From NCBI RefSeq assembly GCF_019711495.1, contig NZ_JAIGNM010000001.1, positions 124,001-188,000 on the forward strand: a DNA stretch of 64,000 bases, read 5' to 3'. Below are positions 7,945-18,990 of the stretch, in pieces. Origin of the DNA: Qipengyuania xiamenensis (GTDB lineage Bacteria > Pseudomonadota > Alphaproteobacteria > Sphingomonadales > Sphingomonadaceae). The notes below the pieces were generated by a model. The model had not been told where the DNA came from. It worked only from the letters and a program-made list of their open reading frames with translations, and searched no databases. Each line of letters opens with the position of its first letter. Within the stretch, counting starts at the first letter, position 1. The position numbers were made by a program, and so were the translations under genes.

Positions 7945-9333
7945 ATGCAAGAAAGGTCCCCCGGTTTCAAACTTCTCCTGACCGGACTGGTCGGGTTCGT
8001 CCTGATGATACCCCTGCTGATGGTCTACGGCCTGGTGTCCGACAGGCAGCACCAGGCGCGAGTAGCTCAGGATGCAATCACTGCAGGATCGGGCGGGGCG
8101 CAGGTCGTTTCCGGGCCGGTCCTCGTCATTCCCTATGAAGAGCAGCGCGTGACCAACGAGACGGTCAACGGCATTGCTGCCACCCGCACGCAGACGATCC
8201 GCAAGCAGCTGTTCCTGTCGCCGGACAGGCACTCGATCGAGACGGAGCTCCAGCCCGAGCGCAAGAAGAAGGCGCTCTACGAGACGGTCATCTACCTCGC
8301 GAAGATGGATGGTGAGGCGCGTTTCGTCATGCCCTCGGATCTCTCGCGCTTCGGCGTGACCCGTGACCAGCTGCTGCTGGACGAGACGCAGATCCGCTTC
8401 GGCACCTCCGATCCCCGGGGGCTGCGCGCCGTGGCGGATGTGCGCGTCGGCGGAAAGCGCATCGAGCTCGAGCCGGGTGAAGGCGTACGCTCCAGCGGAG
8501 GCGCCGGTTTCAGTGGTACGATCGACTGGTCGGACGGTCGTCCGCTACCGGTCGAATATGCCTATACGATCCGTGGCAGCCGCTCGCTCACGCTCGTCCC
8601 GCGCGGCGGGCAGACCGACTGGAAAGTATCGTCCACGTGGCAGCATCCCGGCTTCGGCGGCAGCTTCCTGCCCGACAGCAGCGACATCTCTTCCGAAGGT
8701 TTTGCCGCGAGTTGGTCGATCGGTAATCTCGCCCTCGGCCAATCCATGGTCACGCAGGAGGACCTGCCTCCGGTGCGCGATATCGGTACCGTCGGCGATG
8801 CCAGCTACGACCGTATGGAAGACAGCCAGGCAGGCACCAGCAAGTCTGCCACGATAAGTATGGTCGAACCTGCCGATATCTATGCGCAGGTGGATCGCAG
8901 CGTGAAATACGGCTTCCTGTTCATCGGCTTCACCTTCCTTGCATTCCTGCTGTTCGACGTGGTCGGCGGTGCGCGGGTTGCGGCGGCGGAATATTTGCTG
9001 ACCGGTGCAGGGCTGGTGCTGTTTTTCGTGCTGCTGCTCGCCTTTGCCGAGGTAGTCGGTTTCGCTCTCGCCTATGTCGTTGCCAGCGCCGCGATCATCG
9101 GATTGCTGACGGCCTACAGCGCGGCGGTGCTTGGCGGATGGAAGCGCGCAGGCTTTATCGGCGTGCTGCTCTCTATCCTCTATGCCGGGCTCTATGTCCT
9201 GCTTAGCCTCGAAGCGGCTTCGCTGATCGTCGGGTCGGTGACGATGTTCTTCGCGCTGGCAGGAGTGATGTACGCCACGCGCAATGTCGAATGGTCGCGG
9301 GTCGGCCAGAACGAGGCAGCTCCGGAAGCCTGA
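7945..9333 (+). CDS. creD: CreD-like inner membrane protein
   Basis: This 462-residue protein matches the CreD family (cell envelope integrity). It has an N-terminal helix (FVLMIPLLMVYGLV, residues 17-30), the family block VVSGPVLVIPY near 53-63, and a large periplasmic domain of about 270 residues. A C-terminal bundle of roughly five helices starts around residue 320 (KYGFLFIGFTFLAFLLFDV). In enterobacteria creD belongs to the CreBC regulon and affects envelope stress and beta-lactam/colicin responses; its biochemical activity is not established. GGAGGTG sits 7 bases before ATG 7945. It follows a BlaI/M56 pair with a terminator between, so it may have its own promoter. I see no TAC-N4-GTA dyad upstream of it. 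Confidence 0.9.
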   Translation: MQERSPGFKLLLTGLVGFVLMIPLLMVYGLVSDRQHQARVAQDAITAGSGGAQVVSGPVLVIPYEEQRVTNETVNGIAATRTQTIRKQLFLSPDRHSIETELQPERKKKALYETVIYLAKMDGEARFVMPSDLSRFGVTRDQLLLDETQIRFGTSDPRGLRAVADVRVGGKRIELEPGEGVRSSGGAGFSGTIDWSDGRPLPVEYAYTIRGSRSLTLVPRGGQTDWKVSSTWQHPGFGGSFLPDSSDISSEGFAASWSIGNLALGQSMVTQEDLPPVRDIGTVGDASYDRMEDSQAGTSKSATISMVEPADIYAQVDRSVKYGFLFIGFTFLAFLLFDVVGGARVAAAEYLLTGAGLVLFFVLLLAFAEVVGFALAYVVASAAIIGLLTAYSAAVLGGWKRAGFIGVLLSILYAGLYVLLSLEAASLIVGSVTMFFALAGVMYATRNVEWSRVGQNEAAPEA

Positions 9334-9354
9334 TTTCCCGGACGTCAAAAGGAA

Positions 9355-9388
9355 GGGGCGCGGCCATCGCTGGTCGCGCCCCTTTTTT
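9355..9388 (+). terminator. Rho-independent terminator after creD
   Basis: GGGGCGCGGCCA (9355-9366) pairs with TGGTCGCGCCCC (9371-9382) around the loop TCGC, with one G-T pair, and six Ts follow at 9383-9388. This is a textbook terminator for creD. The complementary strand continues with TTCCTTTT after the stem, so it may also stop transcription of the converging ypfJ-like gene. Confidence 0.9.
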
Positions 9389-9404
9389 CGTTTCTGCGGT
9401 GGGT

Positions 9405-10265
9405 CTAGCGAACCACGGTGATCTCGTCGCAGGCCTTGTCGTTACCCTGCAGGCCGAGGCGCAGTGCCTGGCTGCGCTGGGCGCTGGTGCCGTGGGTGAA
9501 ATTCTCGGACGATACGCGCCCGCCCGTAAGCCGGTCATCGCCGATGGCGGCGGCTGCCTGCATGCCTTCCTCGATATCGCCGGGCTCGATCAAATTGCGG
9601 TTCCGGCCCGCCCAGACACCGGCATAGCAATCGGCCTGCAGTTCCATGCGGACCTGGAGCTGGTTCGCCTGCGTCCTGCTGGCGCTCTGCTGGGCGCTGC
9701 GGATCTGGCCCGAAATACCGGTAATCGTCTGGATATGATGACCGTATTCATGCGCGAGGACGTAATAGCGCGCGAAGTCCCCGCGATTGCCGGCCATGCG
9801 AGCGAGCTGGTCGTAGAAGCTGGTGTCGATGTAAATCGTCTGGTCGGCAGGGCAGTAGAACGGCCCCGAGGCCGAGGTCGCGCTGCCGCAGCCGTTGGTC
9901 GTTACGCGGCCATTGCGGAAGAGATCGAGTGTGGGCTGCTTGAAGCGGTCGCCAAGGCCCTCTTCCTGGAAAACGCGCGCCCATGTCTGGTTGAGCGACT
10001 GCAGGCCGTTGCAGGCCTCGAGCGCATATTCGCTCGAATTGCAGATTTCCTGCTCGTTGGTGCTTGCCGGGGCGGATTGTTGGCCGGTCTGCTGTACACT
10101 CTCGACGGTCGAGATCGTCTGCATGGGGTCGAGGCCGAAAGCGAAATATCCGATGGCAGCGAGGACAATGGTGCCGCAGCCAATCCCGCCGGCCTTACCG
10201 ACGCCGCCCCCGCCACCGCTCGAACGGACCTTGATGTTATCGCTATTGAACGGATTGAGACGCAT
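9405..10265 (-). CDS. ypfJ: YpfJ-type neutral zinc metallopeptidase
   Basis: This 286-residue member of the YpfJ/neutral zinc metallopeptidase family has the zinc motif HEYGHH near residues 172-177, with the surrounding block YYVLAHEYGHHIQTITG. The preceding segment FYCPADQTIYIDTSFYDQL (about 139-157) and the downstream MELQADCYAGVWA (third ligand Glu) are family hallmarks. A glycine-rich N-terminus (RSSGGGGGVGKAGG) precedes a single transmembrane anchor at about 28-45, so the catalytic domain should face the periplasm. Four to six cysteines in the domain could form disulfides. The protein is well conserved in Proteobacteria but its substrate is not known. It diverges from bdhA across 88 bases. 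Confidence 0.9.
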   Translation of the reverse strand: MRLNPFNSDNIKVRSSGGGGGVGKAGGIGCGTIVLAAIGYFAFGLDPMQTISTVESVQQTGQQSAPASTNEQEICNSSEYALEACNGLQSLNQTWARVFQEEGLGDRFKQPTLDLFRNGRVTTNGCGSATSASGPFYCPADQTIYIDTSFYDQLARMAGNRGDFARYYVLAHEYGHHIQTITGISGQIRSAQQSASRTQANQLQVRMELQADCYAGVWAGRNRNLIEPGDIEEGMQAAAAIGDDRLTGGRVSSENFTHGTSAQRSQALRLGLQGNDKACDEITVVR

Positions 10266-10298
10266 CGTATTCCCCCATCATTGGCCGCTTTACAGAAC

Positions 10299-10312
10299 CG
10301 CGCATGTGCGCG
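10299..10312. promoter_or_regulatory. Short dyad in divergent ypfJ-bdhA promoter region
   Basis: The arms CGCGCA (10299-10304) and TGCGCG (10307-10312) flank TG in the 88-base divergent spacer. It could be an operator shared by ypfJ and bdhA. With GC-rich six-base arms chance occurrence is quite possible, so support is weak. Confidence 0.2.
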
Positions 10313-10353
10313 ATGGCCGTGGTCGATTGTATCCCTAACGCTCGGAGAGCCAA

Positions 10354-12667
<2,314 letters not shown>

Positions 12668-12682
12668 CCGGAGCCGGGGCCG

Positions 12683-13861
12683 ATGACACCCGCTGCACGT
12701 GTCCAGACCTCGATCGAGCTGCTCGATGCGATCATCGAGGCGGCGAAGTCGAAAGGCGCACCTGCCGACCGGATCCTCGCCGACTGGTTTCGCAACAACC
12801 GCTTCGCCGGCTCCAAGGATCGCCGCGCAATCCGCGAGCTGGTGTTCTCTGCAATCCGTGCCTGCGGGCCGGTCCCACCGAGCGGCCGCGCCGCCATGCT
12901 GAGGCTCGCGGAAACCGACGAGAGCATTGCGCCACTCTTCGATGGTTCGAACTATGGTCCCCAGACGATTGGGCAAGGCGAAGCGCCTGCCGACGGCGGT
13001 GTAGCGCCCGTCTGGCTGAGTGACCGGCTCGCCAAATCCGATATTGCTGGCCCCGAGGCCGACGCACTGCTGGGCCGTGCACCGCTCGACCTGCGCGTAA
13101 ACACCCTCAAGGCCGAACGCGGAACGCTGGTCCTGCCGGTCGAAGCGGCGAACACCGATGCCCCTAACGGTCTCAGGCTGGAGCCTGGCACTCAGGTGGA
13201 GCAATGGCCCGAATGGCGTGAAGGCAAGTTCGAGGTTCAGGACACCGGTTCGCAGCTCGCCTGCCTTGCCGTCGGTGCTCAGCCGGGTGAAACCGTGATC
13301 GACCTGTGTGCCGGGGGAGGGGGCAAGACGCTCGCACTGGCTGCTGCAATGGACAATCTTGGCAAGCTGGTCGCTTCCGATACCGACCGCAACCGGCTCT
13401 CGCGCCTCGCACCGCGTGCCGAACGCGCCGGTGCGACCAATATCGAGACCCGCCTGCTCGACCCGAAGCGCGAGTTCGAGGCACTTTCCGATCTCGAAGG
13501 GCTGGCCGATGCGGTCATGATCGATGCGCCCTGTTCGGGCACCGGCACCTGGCGTCGCAACCCGGAGGCCCGCTGGCGGCTTGATGAGGGTGAACTTTCA
13601 AGATTAACCGCACTCCAAGCCGAAATTCTCGACTTGGCAGCGCGTCTGGTGAAACCCGGCGGACGCCTCATCTATGTGACTTGCTCGCTTCTGGACGAAG
13701 AGGGCGCAGCTCAGTTCGATGCATTTCTCGAGCGGCATCAGGACTTTACTGCGCAGCAATTCGAACTTCCGGTCGGTTCGCCGCGCGGGAACGGGACTCG
13801 TCTGACACCGTACCATGACGGCACGGACGGATTTTTCATCGCCCGTGCAGGTAGATCGTGA
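12683..13861 (+). CDS. rsmB: RsmB/NOP family RNA (cytosine-5) methyltransferase
   Basis: This SAM-dependent enzyme is of the RsmB/Nop2 type, probably acting on cytosine in 16S rRNA. The 392 residues have an N-terminal NusB-like helical region (residues 1-75), the SAM motif VIDLCAGGGGKTLALA near 206-221, motif IV DAPCSGTGTWRRNP near 279-292 and motif VI VTCSLLDEEGAAQ near 331-343. Both the nucleophile and release cysteines (TCS and PCS) are present. The gene follows guaB by 15 bases. At 392 residues it is shorter than E. coli RsmB, as is usual in Alphaproteobacteria. Confidence 0.9.
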   Translation: MTPAARVQTSIELLDAIIEAAKSKGAPADRILADWFRNNRFAGSKDRRAIRELVFSAIRACGPVPPSGRAAMLRLAETDESIAPLFDGSNYGPQTIGQGEAPADGGVAPVWLSDRLAKSDIAGPEADALLGRAPLDLRVNTLKAERGTLVLPVEAANTDAPNGLRLEPGTQVEQWPEWREGKFEVQDTGSQLACLAVGAQPGETVIDLCAGGGGKTLALAAAMDNLGKLVASDTDRNRLSRLAPRAERAGATNIETRLLDPKREFEALSDLEGLADAVMIDAPCSGTGTWRRNPEARWRLDEGELSRLTALQAEILDLAARLVKPGGRLIYVTCSLLDEEGAAQFDAFLERHQDFTAQQFELPVGSPRGNGTRLTPYHDGTDGFFIARAGRS

Positions 13862-13922
13862 TAGCTTTTTGCTTATGGCTAAAGATCAGCCTTCCGCGAA
13901 GAGATCGCTACCGGAGACGATA

Positions 13923-14429
13923 ATGCGTTTTGCACCTGCCGCCGCTGCCCTTTCACTGGCTCTTGCCATGACCGCTAGCGTAAGTGTCGGACAGGAACGC
14001 GATCCGGCACCGCGCGCAGCCATGCTGATCGCCGAAGGCAAGACCGCTCTCGCATCCGGAGACACGCAGGGCGCAATCGACGCGTTCGAAGCTGCACTGA
14101 CGGTCGATCCGGGCTACACGCCGATCTTCCTCCATCTCGCCGACGCTGCCCGCGAAGACGAACTGCAGGGCAAGGCGATCCGTTATTACCGCGAGGCTCT
14201 GGCCCGCGATCCCGACAACCTCGCGGCCATTGCGGGCGAGGGCGAAGCGCTGGCCGAAAAGGGCGCTCTTGAAAAAGCTCGCCTGAGCCTTGCCAAGGTC
14301 CAGTCGCTGTGTGGCGAAAGCTGCCCCGAAACGCGCGGTCTCGCCAACGCTATTGCGGTTGGCGAGCGCGCCGAAATCGTGACTGCCGAGGCAAATGTGC
14401 CGGACGCAGCCGCTCCGCAGTCGAACTAA
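13923..14429 (+). CDS. Secreted tetratricopeptide-repeat protein
   Basis: This is a 168-residue periplasmic TPR protein of unknown partner. From ATG 13923 the N-terminus is a good signal peptide (RFAPAAAALSLALAMTASVSV) with a CCGGAG ribosome binding site 7 bases upstream. An in-frame ATG at 13875 would place a polar stretch before the signal and is less likely. Three TPR-like units cover roughly residues 35-135 (GKTALASGDTQGAIDAFEAA, PIFLHLADAAREDELQGKAI, LAAIAGEGEALAEKGALEKA). A pair of cysteines near residues 129 and 133 (LCGESC) could form a disulfide. It is probably cotranscribed with rsmB, 61 bases downstream of it, and converges on rppH. Confidence 0.75.
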   Translation: MRFAPAAAALSLALAMTASVSVGQERDPAPRAAMLIAEGKTALASGDTQGAIDAFEAALTVDPGYTPIFLHLADAAREDELQGKAIRYYREALARDPDNLAAIAGEGEALAEKGALEKARLSLAKVQSLCGESCPETRGLANAIAVGERAEIVTAEANVPDAAAPQSN

Positions 14430-14435
14430 GGCCGG

Positions 14436-14909
14436 TCAGACCAGTTCGCGGAACTCTTCGAGGACCGCGCGGTACACCCGTTTCTTGAACGGCACGATGA
14501 GTTCGGGCAGCTGCTCGGCGTCGACCCATTTCCAGTCGCAGAACTCGGGCGGATCGTGCGCTTCGAGGTCGATATCCGCGTCCGCGCCTGAAAAGCGGGC
14601 GAGGAACCAGATCTGCTCCTGCCCGCGGTATTTCCCGCCCCAGAGCTTGCCCATCAGTTCCTCGGGCAGGTCGTAGCGGATCGGTTCGCGGGTCTGGCCG
14701 ACCAGCGAGACATGATCGGCCTTTGCGCCCGTTTCCTCTGCGAGTTCGCGCATCGCGGCTTCCTTGAGGTCTTCGCCCTCGTCGACGCCGCCCTGGGGCA
14801 TCTGCCACCAGTCGCCTTCGCGATTGTCGATCCGGCGACCGACGAAGACACGGCCCTCGTTGTTGACCAGCATCACGCCGACACAGGGCCGGTATCCGAG
14901 TTCATTCAC
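14436..14909 (-). CDS. rppH: RNA pyrophosphohydrolase (Nudix)
   Basis: This enzyme removes pyrophosphate from 5'-triphosphate RNA and so starts 5'-end-dependent decay by RNase E. The 157-residue protein shows the N-terminal YRPCVGVMLVN and WQMPQGGVDEGED blocks. Its Nudix box runs as GGVDEGED...REL.EETG at about residues 40-62, and family marks such as QIWFLARF are also present. The start is GTG 14909, which overlaps the stop of the upstream hydrolase gene (GTGA), so translation is coupled. An ATG four bases inside is out of frame. RNase E, its functional partner, is encoded at the far end of this window. Confidence 0.93.
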   Translation of the reverse strand: MNELGYRPCVGVMLVNNEGRVFVGRRIDNREGDWWQMPQGGVDEGEDLKEAAMRELAEETGAKADHVSLVGQTREPIRYDLPEELMGKLWGGKYRGQEQIWFLARFSGADADIDLEAHDPPEFCDWKWVDAEQLPELIVPFKKRVYRAVLEEFRELV

Positions 14910-15856
14910 TTATAGCGCTCCACCATCAATTCGACTGCATCGAGGAAGGCGTCGAGATCCTTCTGCCCGCTGGGCATAGCCTTCCTAAGCGTCGTAAAGC
15001 CATGAATGATACCGGGAAATTCGAGATAAACCACCTCGGTGCCCTGCTGGATGAGGTGCGCGGCATATTCGCGCCCGGAATCGCGCAGGGGATCGAGCCC
15101 GGCCGTGCACACGACGGTCGGCGGAGTATTCGAGCAATCGCCGACCATCGGCGTGTGGCGTGGATCGCTCGCATCACCGCCATATTGGTCGGTGAACCAC
15201 GCCATGCTGGCTGCAGTCAGCAGGAATCCTTCGGCGAAATGCTTGAGGCTGGAATGCTGGCTCACATCGCTCGCGACCGGATAGATCGGTGCCTGCACGA
15301 TGACGGGGACATCGGCAGGATCGTTGACCAGCTGGTTGGTGGTGACGATCGTGAGATTGCCGCCCGCGCTATCGCCTGTGATGACGAGCCCGCTGATTTC
15401 GCGGCCCAGTTCCTTGGGGGAAGAGGCAATCCAGCGCGCGGCAGCCTCGCAATCGTCGGGTGCGGCGGGGAAGGGGTGTTCGGGCGCGAGGCGGTATTCG
15501 ACCGAGACGACCGGCAAGTCGAGCCGGTAGGCGATTTCGGTGCACAACGAGTTGTAGACCTCGACATCGCCGATGACGAAGCCGCCGCCATGGATGAAAA
15601 CCACGCACGGCCCTGCCTCGCGGGTTTCTTTCGCATCGTAGAAGCGCAGCGGGATTTCGCCTGCGGGACCGGGGCAGGTGAGGTCTTTCACCACGGCGAG
15701 ATCGCGGGCCGGTGCTTCGGCAAGCGCGCCCAGAGTCTTCATCTGGGTGCGGCCTTCCTCGGCGCCGACTTCCTCTACGCCCTGGCCGCCCATGGCCTCC
15801 AGCATGTCGAGAAAGGCGCGTACATCGTCGCGTACGAAGTGTTCGGTATCGGCCAT
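14906..15856 (-). CDS. HSL-family alpha/beta hydrolase (carboxylesterase)
   Basis: This is a cytoplasmic esterase/lipase of the hormone-sensitive lipase group, 316 residues. The oxyanion-hole motif HGGGFVIGD is near residues 89-97, and the nucleophile elbow GDSAGG has Ser near 163. The acidic residue is in TAGLDPLRDSG near 255 and the catalytic His in IIHGFTTL near 286. SVEYRLAPEHPFPAAPDD is another hallmark. The physiological substrate is unknown; short-chain acyl esters are likely for the family. AGGGAGAGAGACC precedes ATG 15856. It heads a two-gene unit with rppH, diverging from korA across 168 bases. Confidence 0.9.
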   Translation of the reverse strand: MADTEHFVRDDVRAFLDMLEAMGGQGVEEVGAEEGRTQMKTLGALAEAPARDLAVVKDLTCPGPAGEIPLRFYDAKETREAGPCVVFIHGGGFVIGDVEVYNSLCTEIAYRLDLPVVSVEYRLAPEHPFPAAPDDCEAAARWIASSPKELGREISGLVITGDSAGGNLTIVTTNQLVNDPADVPVIVQAPIYPVASDVSQHSSLKHFAEGFLLTAASMAWFTDQYGGDASDPRHTPMVGDCSNTPPTVVCTAGLDPLRDSGREYAAHLIQQGTEVVYLEFPGIIHGFTTLRKAMPSGQKDLDAFLDAVELMVERYK

Positions 15857-16024
15857 GGTCTCTCTCCCTTTCGTTGCAAAAAGGGACTAACCGGCTCGCG
15901 CCCGCTTTTCCACTGCGCTTTTTACCGCTAGCAGAGAAACTTCATTGCGAGAGAGAGGGGCGGGTCCTAGGTGGCGCTCCCCGAGAGACAGCGCCGCATT
16001 GGCGCGCGACAAGGAATTGACCGG

Positions 16025-17959
16025 ATGGCAACAGCCGCCAGCCTGCCGCAAGACGGCCTCCCCGCATCCCCCGAAGCGATCGTCGTGCGATTTGCCGGCG
16101 ACTCGGGTGACGGCATGCAGCTCACAGGGGGGCAGTTCACCCTCTCCACCGCCTTGGCGGGCAACGATCTTGCGACCTTCCCGGATTTCCCCGCCGAAAT
16201 CCGTGCGCCGCAAGGCACGCTGTTCGGTGTCTCCGCATTCCAGATCAATTTCGGCAGCCGCGAGATCAACACCGCTGGCGACGCGCCCGACGTGCTCGTG
16301 GCTATGAACCCGGCGGCGCTCAAGGTGAACCTCGCCGCGCTGAAGCCCGGCGGCCTGATCATCGCCGACACCGGCGCCTTCACGAAGCGTAACCTCGACA
16401 AGGCTCATTACGAAGCCAATCCGCTGGAAGACGGCAGCCTCGCCAAGTTCGACGTGCTTGCCTTCGATATCAGCGAAAAGACCATCGAAGCGGTGAAGCC
16501 CTTCGGTCTCGGCAACAAGGATGCGTTGCGTTCTAAGAACATGTGGACGCTGGGCCTTGCGCTGTGGATGTTCGACCGTCCGCGCGAACCGATCCACGAC
16601 TGGCTGAAGCAGAAGTTCAAGTCCAAGCCCGAGATCGCTGACGCGAATATCGCGGCGCTCGATGCCGGTCATGCCTATGGAGAGACTGCCGAGCTGGCAG
16701 GGCCGCTCAAGCAGGTCCATGTCGACCCCGTTCCCAGCGCGCCGGGCCTTTACCGCACCGTAACGGGCGCAGAGGCGGTCAGCCTCGGCCTCGTCGCCGG
16801 TGCGCAGCTTGCCGAACTGCCCATGTTCTTCGGTGGCTATCCGATCACGCCGGCCTCGGCGATCCTCCACCACCTCGCGCGCTTGAAAGAATTCGGCGTC
16901 ACGACCTTCCAGGCGGAAGACGAGATCGCCGCGATCTGCGCAGCGATCGGTGCGAGCTATGCGGGCCAGCTGGGCGTTACCAGCTCGTCGGGTCCCGGTA
17001 TAGCGCTCAAGACCGAAGCTATCGGCCTCGGTATCATGACCGAGCTTCCACTTGTGATCGTCAACTCGCAGCGCGGCGGGCCGTCGACCGGCCTGCCGAC
17101 CAAGACCGAGCAGAGCGACCTCTACCAGGCGGTCTATGGCCGCAATGGCGATGCACCCATGCCGGTGATCGCTGCGCGCAGCCCTTCGGATGCATTCGAG
17201 GTGGCCATCGAAGCCTGCCGCATCGCGGTCGAATACATGACCCCGGTGATGCTGCTGACCGACGGCTATATCGCCAATGCCGCCGAACCTTGGAAGGTGC
17301 CCAACCCGGCCGATTACGAGCCTTTCCCGGCGCAGTTCCTCACCGAACCACGCAGCGAGCAGCTTCTTCCTTACAAGCGCAACGAAAAGGGTGCGCGTCC
17401 GTGGATCAAGCCCGGCACGCCCGGCATGATGCACCGCATCGGCGGCATCGAGAAGCACGAGCTGACGGGGAATATCGACTACTCTCCCGACAACCACCAG
17501 CGCATGACCGACCTGCGCAAGTCGAAGGTCGACAATATCGTCGTGCCTGATCAGGAGGTCTGCCTCGGCGAGACTTCGGGCAAGCTGGCCGTGGTTGGCT
17601 GGGGCTCGACCTTCGGTCCGATCCACCGCGCAGTCGACAATTGCCGCGCCAAGGGCATGGATGTTAGCCACATCCACGTGCGCCACATCTGGCCGATGCC
17701 GAAGAACATGGGCGAATTGCTCAAGAGCTTCGATCACGTGCTCGTGCCGGAAATGAATACCGGCCAGTTCAAGACTGTCCTTCGCGACCAGTTCCTCGTC
17801 GATGCACAGCCGCTGACCAAGACCAGCGGCCAGCCGTTCCAGATCGCCGAACTCGAAGCGGAGATTGGCAAGTTCTTCGACGACATCCCGGGTAACGAAG
17901 GCGGGCAGGTACCCGCCAACGACCAGCAGCTTCCCAGCACGGAAGGAGGCGCGAAATGA
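16025..17959 (+). CDS. korA: 2-oxoacid:ferredoxin oxidoreductase, fused gamma-alpha subunit
   Basis: With KorB this protein forms a CoA- and TPP-dependent 2-oxoacid:ferredoxin oxidoreductase, most likely 2-oxoglutarate to succinyl-CoA. The 644 residues fuse a gamma domain at the N-terminus (VVRFAGDSGDGMQLTGGQF, about 19-37, to about 190) to an alpha domain that begins around 235 (GAEAVSLGLVAGAQLAEL). The PITPAS motif is near 275, and VNSQRGGPSTGLPT near 345 is typical. ATG 16025 is preferred because AAGGA lies upstream and the conserved gamma fold starts soon after; an ATG at 15971 would add 18 atypical residues. KorA stop and korB start overlap (ATGA). Confidence 0.92.
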   Translation: MATAASLPQDGLPASPEAIVVRFAGDSGDGMQLTGGQFTLSTALAGNDLATFPDFPAEIRAPQGTLFGVSAFQINFGSREINTAGDAPDVLVAMNPAALKVNLAALKPGGLIIADTGAFTKRNLDKAHYEANPLEDGSLAKFDVLAFDISEKTIEAVKPFGLGNKDALRSKNMWTLGLALWMFDRPREPIHDWLKQKFKSKPEIADANIAALDAGHAYGETAELAGPLKQVHVDPVPSAPGLYRTVTGAEAVSLGLVAGAQLAELPMFFGGYPITPASAILHHLARLKEFGVTTFQAEDEIAAICAAIGASYAGQLGVTSSSGPGIALKTEAIGLGIMTELPLVIVNSQRGGPSTGLPTKTEQSDLYQAVYGRNGDAPMPVIAARSPSDAFEVAIEACRIAVEYMTPVMLLTDGYIANAAEPWKVPNPADYEPFPAQFLTEPRSEQLLPYKRNEKGARPWIKPGTPGMMHRIGGIEKHELTGNIDYSPDNHQRMTDLRKSKVDNIVVPDQEVCLGETSGKLAVVGWGSTFGPIHRAVDNCRAKGMDVSHIHVRHIWPMPKNMGELLKSFDHVLVPEMNTGQFKTVLRDQFLVDAQPLTKTSGQPFQIAELEAEIGKFFDDIPGNEGGQVPANDQQLPSTEGGAK

Positions 17960-18990
17960 ACGCTCCCGCCAAGATCGAAACCACTCTGAAGGACTGGGAA
18001 ACCGACCAGGAAGTCCGCTGGTGCCCGGGTTGCGGGGACTATGCGATCCTCAAGGCCGTGCAGCGCACGTTGCCGCAGCTGGGTGCAGACCCTGCAAACA
18101 CGGTATTCATCAGCGGCATCGGCTGCTCGAGCCGCTTCCCCTATTACATCGAGAGCTACGGCTTCCACACGATCCACGGCCGCGCGCCTGCTTTCGCCAC
18201 CGGCGCAAAGCTCGCCAATCCGGACCTCGACGTGTGGCTGGTGACGGGTGACGGCGATGGCCTTTCCATCGGTGGCAACCACCTGATGCATGTCCTGCGC
18301 CGCAACGTGAACATGCAGATCATGCTGTTCAACAACGAGATTTATGGTCTCACCAAGGGCCAGGCCTCGCCGACCAGCCGCGAGGGTACCAAGTCGCCCT
18401 CGACCCCGATCGGCAGCTACGACCATCCCGCCCGCCCGGCAGCATTCGCGCTGGGCAGCGGTGCGCGCTTCATCGGCCGCGGCTTCGACGTGTCGAAGAA
18501 CCTGCCCGATGTTCTCAAGGCGGCCCACGCGCACAAGGGCGCGGCCTTCATCGAGATCTTCCAGAACTGCATCGTCTACAACAAGGATGTCTTCAACGAC
18601 TTCGCCGCGCCGAAGGGCGCCGAGGATCGCCAGCTATGGCTGGAAGAAGGCAAGCCAATGCTGTTCGCCAATGATACCAAGGGCATCGCATTGAACCGCG
18701 AAACGCTCAGCCTCGAAGTCGTCGATGTGACCGATGGCGACTGGGAAGCGGCCGGCGTGATCGTCCACGACGTCACCAACCGCTCGGTCGCCCACATGCT
18801 GATCGAAATGCCCTTCGGCCCGTTCCCGATGGCACTCGGTGTGCTCTACGACGATCCGCGTCCGACCTTCGAGGATGCGGTCATCGCCGAACGCAAGAAA
18901 GCTAGCGAGGGCAAGGAGGCCAATCTCGCCAAGCTGCTCGGCAAGGGCCAGACCTGGACCGTCAGCGGCACGGCGCAAGATCCGGTCTGA
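17956..18990 (+). CDS. korB: 2-oxoacid:ferredoxin oxidoreductase, beta subunit
   Basis: This is the TPP-binding subunit, 344 residues. It has VRWCPGCGDYAIL near residues 20-32, whose CxxC belongs to the [4Fe-4S] site together with the later GIGCSSRFPYY. The TPP motif GDGDGLSIGGNHL is near 98-110 and ends in the NNEIYGLTKGQ-S/T segment that binds pyrophosphate. No separate ferredoxin-like delta subunit is encoded nearby, as is normal for this two-subunit type. Such enzymes are found in aerobic Alphaproteobacteria beside or instead of the 2-oxoglutarate dehydrogenase complex. The stop overlaps the start of the next gene (TGATG). Confidence 0.92.
   Translation: MNAPAKIETTLKDWETDQEVRWCPGCGDYAILKAVQRTLPQLGADPANTVFISGIGCSSRFPYYIESYGFHTIHGRAPAFATGAKLANPDLDVWLVTGDGDGLSIGGNHLMHVLRRNVNMQIMLFNNEIYGLTKGQASPTSREGTKSPSTPIGSYDHPARPAAFALGSGARFIGRGFDVSKNLPDVLKAAHAHKGAAFIEIFQNCIVYNKDVFNDFAAPKGAEDRQLWLEEGKPMLFANDTKGIALNRETLSLEVVDVTDGDWEAAGVIVHDVTNRSVAHMLIEMPFGPFPMALGVLYDDPRPTFEDAVIAERKKASEGKEANLAKLLGKGQTWTVSGTAQDPV

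Noticed and set aside
15887-17737. 616-codon open frame antisense to korA
   Set aside because: It covers korA completely and has the His/Arg-rich composition typical of frame shadows.
16025-18990. Assignment of KorAB as pyruvate:ferredoxin oxidoreductase
   Set aside because: The two-subunit fused gamma-alpha plus beta layout without a delta subunit fits the 2-oxoglutarate type better; sequence alone does not prove the substrate.
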